From NCBI RefSeq assembly GCF_030580915.1, contig NZ_JAUQTA010000001.1, forward strand, positions 1,116,001 to 1,180,000: 64,000 bases of DNA, read 5' to 3'. Origin of the DNA: Nocardioides jiangxiensis (GTDB lineage: Bacteria > Actinomycetota > Actinomycetes > Propionibacteriales > Nocardioidaceae). The first letter of the stretch is position 1, and every line of letters starts with the position of its first letter. This document shows, piece by piece, positions 18,007 to 25,955 of the stretch. The notes under the pieces are model-generated. The model did no database searches and was not told the DNA's origin. It was given only the letters and a program-made list of their open reading frames with translations. The translations under genes were made by a program, and so were the position numbers.

Positions 18007-18035
18007 AAGGTATCTGCAAGCGGACTAGACGTCGA
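18007..18035 (-). promoter_or_regulatory. Candidate promoter of the secretion operon
   Basis: On the minus strand TCGACG (18030-18035) and TACCTT (18007-18012) are 17 bp apart, the same pattern as the WXG100 promoter candidate. A GGACTAGACG element (18022-18031) lies within the spacer and is repeated beside the divergent promoter. Confidence 0.35.
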
Positions 18036-18064
18036 TGGCGGAACGGTGAATTCGCCACGATCCG

Positions 18065-18081
18065 GATGGGGAGAACTACCC
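18065..18081. promoter_or_regulatory. 17-bp conserved site, copy 2
   Basis: Identical to 2707-2723 (GATGGGGAGAACTACCC). Here it lies about 30 bp upstream of the candidate -35 of the surface-protein gene, about three helical turns further out than in copy 1, and about 22 bp upstream of the candidate -35 of the divergent PP2C operon. Confidence 0.6.
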
Positions 18082-18102
18082 GGTCGCCCCGCGGCCCACG
18101 TG

Positions 18103-18144
18103 TGTCATGCAAGGCTCAGGCCCACATATAGTCCAACTGGACTA
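18103..18144 (+). promoter_or_regulatory. Candidate promoter and overlapping operator of the PP2C-kinase operon
   Basis: TATAGT (18127-18132) is a good -10 hexamer; TGTCAT (18103-18108) is a weak -35 with 18-bp spacing. The inverted repeat TAGTCCA-AC-TGGACTA (18129-18144, 7-bp arms, perfect) overlaps the -10, the position of a repressor site. Confidence 0.45.
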
Positions 18145-18233
18145 GACGGCGGTGGGGTGAGCACGGAAGCCTGTCTGTCCCGAACGGACGAACGACGGGG
18201 ATCCGCACCGGCCGGTGCATCACGGGAGAGCAG

Positions 18234-19028
18234 GTGGCTGTGCAGCTGGAGATGGGGGCGGCGTCCCACGTCGGCGCGGTCCGGGCCCTCAACGAGGACG
18301 CCTGCCTGGCCGCCACGCACCTGGCCGTGGTCGCCGACGGCATGGGCGGGCACGCGCGCGGCGACGTCGCGAGCCGACTCACCGTCGACGCGTTCCGTCC
18401 CCTCGCCGGTCGCCGCGACCTCTCCGCCGACGACGTACGCCGTGCGGTCGTCGCCGCCAACGCGGCCCTCCTCGCCGACGCCCGGACCAACCCGGAGCAC
18501 GACGGCATGGGGACGACGCTGACCGGCATCGCCCTGATCGACCACTTCGGCTCTCCGCACTGGCTGGTCTTCAACGTCGGCGACTCGCGGGTCTACCGCC
18601 TCGGCGACGGCGGCATCCGGCTGCTCACCCACGACCACTCCGAGGTCCAGGAGCTCGTGGACGCCGGCCGGCTGACCGATGAGCAGGCGCGCATCCACCC
18701 GCTCCGCAACATCGTGACCCGGTCCCTGGGCTCCGACCCCGCGCCCGAGGTCGACGTCTGGATCTTCCCCCCGGCCGCGGGCGACACGTTCCTGCTGTGC
18801 TCGGACGGCCTCACCAACGAGCTCGACGACGCCACGATCCTGCAGATCGGCCGCGACTCCGCCTCCCCCGAGTCGGGAGCGGCACGGCTGGTCGCAGCGG
18901 CGGTCGAGGCCGGCGGCCGCGACAACGTCACGGCAGTCATCGTGCGCCTGCCCGGCACCGACCTCGCCGACGACGCCGCACTGGCGACGACCGGCCCACG
19001 CGCCCGCTTCCTGGAGGACGAGCGATGA
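18234..19028 (+). CDS. PP2C-family Ser/Thr protein phosphatase (PstP-like)
   Basis: A 264-residue soluble PPM/PP2C phosphatase that removes phosphate from Ser/Thr residues using two metal ions. Metal-binding motifs are all present: NEDA near residue 21, DGMGGHARG near 37, GTTLTG near 92, SDGL near 190 and GRDNVT near 230. Unlike mycobacterial PstP it has no membrane helix or extracellular part. The GTG start has GGGAGA about 8 nt upstream. Its stop codon overlaps the start of the FHA gene (ATGA), and the kinase follows, so it most likely resets the phosphorylation set by that kinase, including on FHA-bound partners of the divergent secretion operon. Confidence 0.92.
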   Translation: MAVQLEMGAASHVGAVRALNEDACLAATHLAVVADGMGGHARGDVASRLTVDAFRPLAGRRDLSADDVRRAVVAANAALLADARTNPEHDGMGTTLTGIALIDHFGSPHWLVFNVGDSRVYRLGDGGIRLLTHDHSEVQELVDAGRLTDEQARIHPLRNIVTRSLGSDPAPEVDVWIFPPAAGDTFLLCSDGLTNELDDATILQIGRDSASPESGAARLVAAAVEAGGRDNVTAVIVRLPGTDLADDAALATTGPRARFLEDER

Positions 19029-20635
19029 CCACCACGTTCACGCCCGGCGAGGCCGTGGCGATCTGCGGCGAGAGTGCCCGGATGCTCGTCGGCATCCGGA
19101 TCGACGACCCGCGCCTCCCCCAGCTCTGGGACGCCGTCCGGCCGTCGTCCGCGACCGCCGTCGACGGTGTGCTCGGGCTGCTGCTCGACGAAGGCTTCGG
19201 CGCGATGCCGGCCTTCGCGGTCGTCACCGGTGACGCCGCGACCGCCCGGGTCGTGGTCCGCCACCCCGCGGTGGTCGAGGCGGTCGTGGACGGCACGCCC
19301 GTCACGCTGACCGCGACCCCCGGTGGGACCTGGGCCGACGTGACCCTCGAGGGCGCCACGTCGTTCGTGCTGCGGGCGGACGCGGGGGTCGGCACCACGG
19401 TCCAGCTGCCGCTTCACGTCGGTGTCACGCCTGCGGGCGCGGTCACGGTGGCGGTGGCCTCTGCGGATGCCGCGCTCGCGCCGGACGAGGCCGCCCCGAT
19501 CGCATCCCCGACCGTCGATGAGGAGCGCTCACAGGGCGAGGTCGCAGCGGCGACCCCTCCCCGGGCGACCACTCCCGGTGCCCCGCAGCGTGAGCCGGTC
19601 ACCGCGCCGGCCGAGGACGTGCCCGACGACGTGGCCGACGAGCTCGACGAGCCGACCGGCGACGCGGCCGACGACCCCGACCCACTGGCGGCGCGGGCGC
19701 AGACGTTCCATGCACTGCTGACCTCGGACACCTCCGACCGTGATGCGCTCCTGGCCCAGCTGGCCGAGGAGCCCGCGGAACCCGACGCACCTGCAACCAC
19801 CGCGGTCGACGAGGAGGTGTCCGCGCCGGCGACCTCGCTGACGGCGGTGTGGAAGGCCGACGACCCGGTCGCGTCCGATGACCAGACGGATGAGGCGGAC
19901 GAGCCCGAGGAGGCGGCCACGCCGGCCGCCGGCTCAGCTCCCGCTCCTGCTCCTGCTCCCAGCAACGGACTCATCGACGGTGTCCCGTGGCTCAGGGGCG
20001 ACTGGACCCCTCCGCCGGCCGAGGAGCGTCGTGCGCCGTCGTTCGAGACTCCGGCGCGGCCGGCCCCGCCGCCCGCTCCCGCCGCGAAGCAGCCGGAGCC
20101 GGCGGCCGAGGGACGCGAGCAGCAGACGCTCAACCGTGCCGACCTGCTCAAGGAGCTCGGGTCGGCTGGCATCGTCGGACCGAGCGTGCTCGCGGTCGAC
20201 TGCCCGGCCGGGCACCCCACGCCTGCGCACGAGCCGACCTGCCGGCTGTGCGGCACGCCGGTGAGCGACAGCCAGGAGCCCCGCCAGATCCCGCGGCCCG
20301 CGCTGGGTGCGCTGGTGCTGGCCAACGGTGACCGCCTCGTGCTCGACAAGGACGCGGTCCTGGGCCGTGCGCCGTTCGAGCCGGAGGGGTCAACCGAACG
20401 CCCCCACCTGCTCCGCGTCGGCGAGTCCGGCGAGATCAGCCGCCAGCACGCCCGGATCACCCTCGACGGCTGGCACGTCATCGTGCGCGACCTGGGCACG
20501 GCCAACGGCACGACGCTGACCCTGCCCGGCGGCTCGCCGCAGCAGCTGCGGGCCCACGAGGACTACCAGCTCGAGAACGGCGCCGAGATCGGCATCGCCG
20601 ACATCGTGACGCTGCGCTACGAGGTGAGGCCGTGA
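19025..20635 (+). CDS. FHA-domain protein with zinc-ribbon-like motif
   Basis: A 536-residue protein. The first 140 residues form a folded region of unknown type (ICGESARMLVGIRIDD at its start). A long acidic, Ala/Pro-rich and probably disordered linker follows (about 150-370), then a C4-type or C3H zinc-ribbon-like motif (CPAGH at 393, CRLCG near 406), then a C-terminal FHA domain (about 425-536; LGRAPFE, ISRQHARI, TANGT) with the residues needed to bind phosphothreonine. ATG at 19025 is used because it overlaps the phosphatase stop codon; an upstream in-frame start would lie within that gene. It is probably a phospho-dependent adaptor linking the kinase to the secretion ATPase. The partner is not visible from sequence. 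Confidence 0.85.
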   Translation: MTTTFTPGEAVAICGESARMLVGIRIDDPRLPQLWDAVRPSSATAVDGVLGLLLDEGFGAMPAFAVVTGDAATARVVVRHPAVVEAVVDGTPVTLTATPGGTWADVTLEGATSFVLRADAGVGTTVQLPLHVGVTPAGAVTVAVASADAALAPDEAAPIASPTVDEERSQGEVAAATPPRATTPGAPQREPVTAPAEDVPDDVADELDEPTGDAADDPDPLAARAQTFHALLTSDTSDRDALLAQLAEEPAEPDAPATTAVDEEVSAPATSLTAVWKADDPVASDDQTDEADEPEEAATPAAGSAPAPAPAPSNGLIDGVPWLRGDWTPPPAEERRAPSFETPARPAPPPAPAAKQPEPAAEGREQQTLNRADLLKELGSAGIVGPSVLAVDCPAGHPTPAHEPTCRLCGTPVSDSQEPRQIPRPALGALVLANGDRLVLDKDAVLGRAPFEPEGSTERPHLLRVGESGEISRQHARITLDGWHVIVRDLGTANGTTLTLPGGSPQQLRAHEDYQLENGAEIGIADIVTLRYEVRP

Positions 20636-22401
20636 GCGCCGACGAGCGGGGCCCCGAGCTCCCCGGCCTGGAGTTCCAGCACAAGCTGGGATCGGGCGGG
20701 TTCTCCGACGTCTACCTGTACGAGCGGCAGCGGCCGCGCATGCAGGTCGCGGTGAAGGTACTCAAGGCCGACATCATGGACGCCGCACAGCGGGCCCAGT
20801 TCGTGGCCGAGGCGGACACGATGGGCGAGCTCGCCGAGCACCCCTACATCGTCCCGGTCCTCGGCGCCGGCACGGCATCGGACGGCCGGCCCTACCTCGA
20901 GATGCGCTACTACCCCGGGCCCGACCTGGCCGAACGGGTCAAGGCGCAGCCGCTGTCGGTGCCCGACGCGCTGAAGATGGGCATCCAGCTGGCGAGCGCG
21001 ATCGAGACCGCGCACCGGGCCGGGATCATCCACCGCGACATCAAGCCGCAGAACGTCCTGATCAGCTCCTACGGCGTGCCCGGCCTGACCGACTTCGGCA
21101 TCGCCGGCCGCCCCGGTGACGCCGACGAGGACGAGAACGTCGGCGTCTCGATGCCGTGGTCCCCTCCCGAGGTCCTCACCGGCGCCTCCAACGGCTCGCA
21201 GGCCTCCGACGTCTACTCCCTCGGCGCCACGCTGTGGAACCTCCTGGTCGGGCGGTCGCCGTTCAGCATCCCGGGCGACGACAACTCGCAGCGGGCGCTC
21301 TTCACCCGCATCGTGCACTCCAAGCCGCCGATGACCGGCCGCGCCGACGTGCCGAGCAGCCTCGAGCGGCTGCTGGCGCAGGCGATGGCGAAGAAGCCGG
21401 AGCACCGTCCGCGCAGTGCGATGGACCTGGCCCGCCACCTGCAGCGGGTGGAGCAGGAGCTGCGGCTGGCCCGCACCGAGATCGTCGTCCTCGAGCACAC
21501 CCACGACGCGGTCCGGGGCGCGGGCAGCGAGCCGTTCTCACAGACCCCGACGCAGACGCTTCCCGAGACGACGCCCGAGGGTGCCGAGCGGACGACCCTG
21601 CGTGTGCCGGTGGCCCCGTCCACCCCCGTTCAGGGACCACCGTCGGGCGGCAGCGCACCGACGGCCCGCCGGCCCGTGCGGGCCACGACGGGCGACGCGC
21701 CGACGACCGCCCGACCGACCCGGGCCGCACCGGGAACGGCACCGGGAACGGCGCCGGGAGCGGCGTCGCGGGCTGCGTCGGGAGCGGCGCCGACGACCGC
21801 CCGGCCGACGCGGCCCACCGGCGCGCCACCTGCCAGCGTGGGCGCAGGAGCTGCATCCGGGGCCGCCCCGACCATGGCCCGGCCGGCCCGAGCCGCAGCT
21901 CCTGCCGCTGCCCCGACGGCCGCGCGTCCGGTGCGTGCGGACGAGCGGCCGCGCGGCGACGGGTCCGAGGGCGCCACCGGAACCGGCCGCTGGCTCGCGA
22001 TCGGCGCAGCCGTGGCGCTGCTCGCGGCGTCCGTCGCGATCGGCGCTTTCCTCTCCCGCGGCGGTGACGCGGACGAGCCGAAGCCCGGCACGCTCACGCA
22101 GGGCGGCGGGGCGAGCGGCCCGGCCGACGTCAACGTGGACCTGGACCCGGCCATCCCCGTGGTCCGGGTGGTGAAGGTCGCCGGCGACAAGGTCACCTTC
22201 GCCTGGGACCGTGAGCAGAAGGGCGACTGGTTCCAGTACGAGGTCGTCTCGAGCAACGGCGCGGTCGCCCGCCAGTGGAAGCGCACGGACAAGACGTCCG
22301 CGACCGTGACCGCGCTCCCCGACGGCGTCACCTGCATCGCGGTGCAGGCCCGCCGGGGCACGTCCGGTTCCACCGACGCCGGCCGAAAGTGCGCGAGGTG
22401 A
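20632..22401 (+). CDS. Transmembrane Ser/Thr protein kinase with FN3-like ectodomain
   Basis: A 589-residue PknB-type (Hanks) kinase. The N-terminal catalytic domain (about 12-275) has GSGGFSDVY, catalytic Lys42 (VAVKVLK), HRDIKPQN with Asp136, and DFG. A long Ala/Pro/Thr linker (about 300-450) contains degenerate PTTARPTR-type repeats. One membrane helix (about 453-475) is followed by a fibronectin type III-like extracellular domain of about 90 residues instead of PASTA repeats. FN3 domains also occur in the giant surface protein of the divergent operon, so the sensor may contact it. The GTG start overlaps the FHA gene stop codon (GTGA). Confidence 0.92.
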   Translation: MSADERGPELPGLEFQHKLGSGGFSDVYLYERQRPRMQVAVKVLKADIMDAAQRAQFVAEADTMGELAEHPYIVPVLGAGTASDGRPYLEMRYYPGPDLAERVKAQPLSVPDALKMGIQLASAIETAHRAGIIHRDIKPQNVLISSYGVPGLTDFGIAGRPGDADEDENVGVSMPWSPPEVLTGASNGSQASDVYSLGATLWNLLVGRSPFSIPGDDNSQRALFTRIVHSKPPMTGRADVPSSLERLLAQAMAKKPEHRPRSAMDLARHLQRVEQELRLARTEIVVLEHTHDAVRGAGSEPFSQTPTQTLPETTPEGAERTTLRVPVAPSTPVQGPPSGGSAPTARRPVRATTGDAPTTARPTRAAPGTAPGTAPGAASRAASGAAPTTARPTRPTGAPPASVGAGAASGAAPTMARPARAAAPAAAPTAARPVRADERPRGDGSEGATGTGRWLAIGAAVALLAASVAIGAFLSRGGDADEPKPGTLTQGGGASGPADVNVDLDPAIPVVRVVKVAGDKVTFAWDREQKGDWFQYEVVSSNGAVARQWKRTDKTSATVTALPDGVTCIAVQARRGTSGSTDAGRKCAR

Positions 22402-22405
22402 CGGC

Positions 22406-23095
22406 GTGAAGGCGACGGTCGACTACTGCGGCGAGATCCACGAGGTGACCGCCGACGCCCAGGTCTGCGTCGGTCGCGAGGGCGACCTCGTGATCGACGA
22501 CAACCCCTACCTGCACCGACGCTTCCTGGAGTTCACCTACGTCGACGGACTGCTGTGGCTCGCCAACGTCGGCAACGCACTGACGGCGACGATCGCCGAC
22601 GGCCACGGCCTGGTGCAGACGTGGCTCTCCCCCGGCGCCCGCGTGCCGCTGGTCTTCCCGCACTGCGTCGTGTGGTTCACGGCCGGCCCGACGACCTACG
22701 AGCTCGACGTCTCGCAGGACGCGGCGCCGTTCGCCACCGCCGTGGAGGAGCAGCCCGGCGACGGCGCCACGACCATGGGCCGGGTCAGCTTCACCCCTGA
22801 CCAGCGCCTGCTGATCCTCGCCCTGGCCGAGGACATCCTCCGTCGGGGCAACCGGGGCGCGGGCGCCATCCCGCACTCCCGCACCGCCGCGGAGCGGCTC
22901 GGCTGGACGACGACGAAGTTCAACCGCAAGCTCGACAACGTCTGCGAGAAGCTCGCGAAGATGGGCGTCCGTGGTCTGGTCGGCAGCACCGAGCGCACGG
23001 CGAGCAACCGCCGCGTGCGGCTGGTCGAGTACGCCCTTGCGGCACGGCTGGTGACCATGGACGACCTGGTCTGGCTGGACTCGATCGACGCCTGA
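22406..23095 (+). CDS. FHA-like/helix-turn-helix protein
   Basis: A 229-residue protein with an FHA-like N-terminal half (VGREGDLVI, then YLHRR) and a C-terminal helical region (about 125-229) that looks like a helix-turn-helix domain: SRTAAERLGWTTTKFNRKLD followed by an Arg-rich wing. The Ser that normally contacts phosphothreonine in the SxxH motif is replaced (PYLH), so binding of phosphopeptides is uncertain. The GTG start is 4 nt after the kinase stop, with GAGGTG as ribosome-binding site over that stop codon. As the last gene of the kinase operon it could be the transcription factor that recognises the conserved sites at 2707 and 18065; that is inference. Confidence 0.8.
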   Translation: MKATVDYCGEIHEVTADAQVCVGREGDLVIDDNPYLHRRFLEFTYVDGLLWLANVGNALTATIADGHGLVQTWLSPGARVPLVFPHCVVWFTAGPTTYELDVSQDAAPFATAVEEQPGDGATTMGRVSFTPDQRLLILALAEDILRRGNRGAGAIPHSRTAAERLGWTTTKFNRKLDNVCEKLAKMGVRGLVGSTERTASNRRVRLVEYALAARLVTMDDLVWLDSIDA

Positions 23096-23120
23096 GGTCA
23101 CCCTCAGGCTGACCGGTCAG
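23091..23120. terminator. Hairpins between convergent operons
   Basis: CCTGAGG (23091-23097) pairs with CCTCAGG (23102-23108) around a 4-nt loop, followed directly by the 12-bp palindrome CTGACCGGTCAG (23109-23120). They lie at the meeting point of two convergent genes. Confidence 0.5.
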
Positions 23121-23129
23121 AGTTCCCGC

Positions 23130-24290
23130 TCAGCGAGCCCGGCGGCCGCGGAGCACCGGCCGCTCGACGTACCTCCAGGTGAGGGCGGCGAGCACGTAGG
23201 TGACCGCGACGACTGACGCGACGTTGGCCAGGAAACCGACCGTCGTCTGGGGCGCGGTCCAGCCGAGGCGGCCGAACAGCAGGATCACCGGCAGGTGCCA
23301 GAGGTAGACGCTGTAGGAGATCTCGCCGGCCCAGTGCACGGGAGGCGCCGCGAAGAAGCCGGCGACCCGGCCCAGGCCCCGACCCGGCGGCCGTGTCGCG
23401 ATGAGCAGGACGACGCCTGCCCAGAAGAGTCCCCAGCCGGTGTCGTACCAGGTGGGCAGCAGGGCAGCGACGGCCAGCCCACCGAGCACGAGAGCGGCGA
23501 TGGCGCCGAGCCGCGCCACCGTGCGCGAGGTACCTCGCCAGCGGACGAACAGCACGGCACAGCCCATGCCGATGCCGAGCAGGTCCGCCTGCACGAGCAC
23601 CGAACGGGCGAAGACGGCCTGCCAGGTCGGTCCCCAGTCGGCGAAGAACGCCTCGACCGGGTTCATGCCGGCCAGCACGAGGTGGACGTGCACCCACTTG
23701 GCCACGAGGCCGGTCGCGACCAGCAGCACCGGGCCGGTCCACGCCACCACCGGAGCGGGTACGCCGAGGCGGCGCGTGCCCAGCGCGAAGGCCAGCCCGG
23801 CGAGCGCCGGCAGCAGCAGGTAGAAGCAGAGCTCGACCGTCAGCGTCCATGCCGGCCCGATGCCGGTCATCACGGTGCCGGGCAGCAGGGTCTGCAGCAG
23901 CGAGCCGTTGACGACGGTGAGGACCGGGTGGGTCCAGAGCCAGCCGGTCTCCGGGAGCGTCGGAGGCATGCCAGCGTCGACGCGGAACGGCGCGACCGTG
24001 GCGACGCCCAGCACGAATCCCGACGCCCCCAGCACCAGGAGGTACGCCGGCACGATGCGCCGCACCCGGTTGGCGGCGTACCGACCGACGCGCGCGGGCT
24101 GTCCGGCGAAGCCGGCCGCCACGAAGGGGCGGTAGAGCAGGAACGCCGACAGCACGAAGAACATGACCAGGAAGAGCGGTGCCCGCTGGATCAGCGACGG
24201 CAGCGGACCCAGCGGCGCCGCGGTGCCGAGGTTGAGCCAGACGTGGGCGATGACGATCGCCAGGGCACCGAGGCCCCGCAGGCCGTCCAT
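23130..24290 (-). CDS. Acyltransferase-3 family membrane protein
   Basis: A membrane acyltransferase of about 386 residues from the acyltransferase-3/OafA family, with about ten helices, opening MDGLRGLGALAIVIAHVW, where the first His corresponds to the family's catalytic H. Such proteins move acyl groups onto extracytoplasmic sugars, peptidoglycan or antibiotics. No SGNH domain is fused at the C-terminus. An earlier GTG at 24371 is in frame but would place the strong hairpin at 24335-24367 inside the coding region, so ATG 24290 is preferred with moderate confidence. The acceptor is unknown; the polysaccharide made by the downstream locus is one option. Confidence 0.8.
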   Translation of the reverse strand: MDGLRGLGALAIVIAHVWLNLGTAAPLGPLPSLIQRAPLFLVMFFVLSAFLLYRPFVAAGFAGQPARVGRYAANRVRRIVPAYLLVLGASGFVLGVATVAPFRVDAGMPPTLPETGWLWTHPVLTVVNGSLLQTLLPGTVMTGIGPAWTLTVELCFYLLLPALAGLAFALGTRRLGVPAPVVAWTGPVLLVATGLVAKWVHVHLVLAGMNPVEAFFADWGPTWQAVFARSVLVQADLLGIGMGCAVLFVRWRGTSRTVARLGAIAALVLGGLAVAALLPTWYDTGWGLFWAGVVLLIATRPPGRGLGRVAGFFAAPPVHWAGEISYSVYLWHLPVILLFGRLGWTAPQTTVGFLANVASVVAVTYVLAALTWRYVERPVLRGRRAR

Positions 24291-24334
24291 GCCGGCGAGG
24301 CGCCCGGCTCCGACGGCGTCGGGGGAAATGCGGT

Positions 24335-24367
24335 GCGGGCCCGGACCGGCAACCGGTCCGGGCCCGC
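24335..24367 (-). terminator. Strong hairpin terminator after the cupin gene
   Basis: A perfect 15-bp stem (24335-24349 with 24353-24367) around a CAA loop, 26 bp after the cupin stop codon. It precedes the preferred acyltransferase start and argues that the two genes are separate units. Confidence 0.7.
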
Positions 24368-24393
24368 TCACGAAGGTCAACGCGGGTCGTCCG

Positions 24394-24819
24394 TCAGGCG
24401 GAGGCAGACGCAGCCTGGACGGCGACCGTGCCGTCGCCGTGGTCGTCGTCGCACTCGCAACGGCCGTAGTCGTCCTCGAGCCGGACGATGTCGTCCTCAC
24501 CCGTGTAGGCACCGCGCTGGACCTCGATGATCACGAGCTCCTCGGCGTGCTGGTTGGTGATGCGGTGGGCGGCACCCTGGGCGACGTCGATCGACTCACC
24601 CGGGCCGGCGATGACGTCCTTGCCGTCGACGACGCAGGTCGCGATGCCGAAGATGACCACCCAGTGCTCGGAGCGGTGCTTGTGCGTCTGGTAGCTCAGC
24701 CGCTGGCCGGGCTTCACGTGGATTCGCTTCACCTTGTAGCCGGCGGCCTCGTCGATCGTGTGCCACGAACCCCACGGGCGCTCGGCGTAGTCGGTCACCA
24801 TCGCGGTGTTTTCCTCCAC
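24394..24819 (-). CDS. Cupin protein, mannose-6-phosphate isomerase type II C-terminal-like
   Basis: A 141-residue stand-alone cupin matching the C-terminal isomerase domain of bifunctional mannose-1-phosphate guanylyltransferase/phosphomannose isomerases: RPWGSWHTID near residue 14, KRIHVKPGQRLSYQTHKHRSEHW, then the second cupin motif ending in PHRI-like HRITN. Metal ligands (His pair, Glu/His) are present. It could interconvert fructose-6-phosphate and mannose-6-phosphate and so feed GDP-mannose, the substrate of the epimerase at 40356, but stand-alone members are not all isomerases. A Cys/Asp/His-rich tail (RCECDDDHGDG) is unusual. GTG 24819 is used; ATG 24801 with GGAGG 11 nt upstream is an alternative. 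Confidence 0.75.
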   Translation of the reverse strand: MEENTAMVTDYAERPWGSWHTIDEAAGYKVKRIHVKPGQRLSYQTHKHRSEHWVVIFGIATCVVDGKDVIAGPGESIDVAQGAAHRITNQHAEELVIIEVQRGAYTGEDDIVRLEDDYGRCECDDDHGDGTVAVQAASASA

Positions 24820-24953
24820 TGTCTTCCCCGTCCTTCTGAACGCGCCAAGCGTACGCGCAGAACGTGACCGTTGGTCGCGGCTCTGCCGAACGTTCGCGGT
24901 CTTGTCACGTTACCCCGCGCCGATAACCGGGACATTTCAGACAGGGACGGGGC

Positions 24954-25940
24954 TCAGCGCAGGTTCGGGCGGACGTGAAGGCCGATCTCCGGGTCGACGA
25001 CGACCTCCTGGGCGGCCGGCATGCCGTCGACGCTCAGCACCGCGTCGACCGGGACGTTGCGCTTGACCAGGGCCAGCGCGATCGGCCCCAGCTCGTGGTG
25101 GCGGGCCGAGGTGCCGACGACGCCGACCTCCTTCTCGCCGTGCAGCAGGGGCGTGCCGACCGCGGGGAGCCGGTTCTCCGAGCCGTCGAGGTGGAGCAGC
25201 ACGAGGCGGCGCGGCGGCCTCCCGAGCGTGTGCACGCGGGCCACGGTCTCCTGACCGCGGTAGCAGCCCTTCTCCAGGTGTACCGCCGCCTCGCCGAGCT
25301 CACCCGGCACCGAGGACGCCGGCACCCAGCCGACCTCGTTGGGGATCGTGCGGTGGTCGGTGTCGAGCCCGAGACGCGGCTCGCCGCGCTCGATGCGGAG
25401 GGCCTCGAAGGCCCACAGGCCCGCGGCAGGGCCGGCCGCCTCGGCGTACGACGCGAGGCGCTCGCGCGGCACGAACTCGTACTTGCCCTCGCCGGCCCCC
25501 GTGGCCCGCCAGGCGACCGCGAGCTCGTCGGTGGCGTCGGCGACCTCGACCCGGGTCATGAAGACCATGCGGCCGAGGAAGGCGCGCAGCGCCTCGCCGG
25601 CACCCGGCTCGGTGTGCGCGAGGAACGCCTCGCCGTCGTCGACTCCGGTGAAGGCGTGCTCGACGTGCCCCTGCGGGCTGAGGATCAGTGCCGTGACCCA
25701 GCGCCCGGCCGGCAGGTCGGTGAAGTGCTGGGTGGTCAGGTTGTGCAGCCACGAGAGCCGCTCGGGTCCGGAGATCCGGACGACGTCACGGTTCGACAGG
25801 TCGACGAACCCCTCGCCCCCGGCGAGCAGGCGCTGCTCGCCGTTGAAGGACCCGTAGTGCGCCGCGACGGGCGCGTCGATGCCGTCGCCGGCGACCGCGC
25901 CGGGGAGGTCGAGGAGGGGGCTGCGCCGGATGTCACTCAC
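24954..25940 (-). CDS. ygfZ: Folate-binding YgfZ-family protein
   Basis: A 328-residue protein related to GcvT aminomethyltransferase with the diagnostic KGCYRGQETVAR motif near residue 225, in which Cys is essential in the family. YgfZ proteins use tetrahydrofolate in assembly or repair of some iron-sulfur enzymes. Length and C-terminal beta-barrel are normal. The GTG start lies 6 bp after TAGTCT (minus strand, 25947-25952) without a ribosome-binding site, so the gene is probably leaderless. A hypothetical gene ends 15 bp upstream, and the Fur and nitrobindin-like genes follow further upstream, an association seen in other actinobacteria. Confidence 0.9.
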   Translation of the reverse strand: MSDIRRSPLLDLPGAVAGDGIDAPVAAHYGSFNGEQRLLAGGEGFVDLSNRDVVRISGPERLSWLHNLTTQHFTDLPAGRWVTALILSPQGHVEHAFTGVDDGEAFLAHTEPGAGEALRAFLGRMVFMTRVEVADATDELAVAWRATGAGEGKYEFVPRERLASYAEAAGPAAGLWAFEALRIERGEPRLGLDTDHRTIPNEVGWVPASSVPGELGEAAVHLEKGCYRGQETVARVHTLGRPPRRLVLLHLDGSENRLPAVGTPLLHGEKEVGVVGTSARHHELGPIALALVKRNVPVDAVLSVDGMPAAQEVVVDPEIGLHVRPNLR

Positions 25941-25955
25941 CCGACAAGACTACGG

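Larger units (their letters stand above)
18022..18158. repeat. Direct repeat GGACTAGACG in the divergent control region
   Basis: GGACTAGACG occurs at 18022-18031 and 18139-18148, with partly matching flanks (TCGATGGCGG versus GCGGTGGGGT). One copy lies inside the candidate promoter of the minus-strand operon and the other just after the -10 element of the plus-strand operon, so one regulator could act on both. Confidence 0.5.

Noticed and set aside
21690..21910. Repetitive GC-rich stretch considered as a DNA repeat or CRISPR-like array
   Set aside because: It is the degenerate Ala/Pro/Thr linker of the Ser/Thr kinase; units are irregular and there are no spacers.
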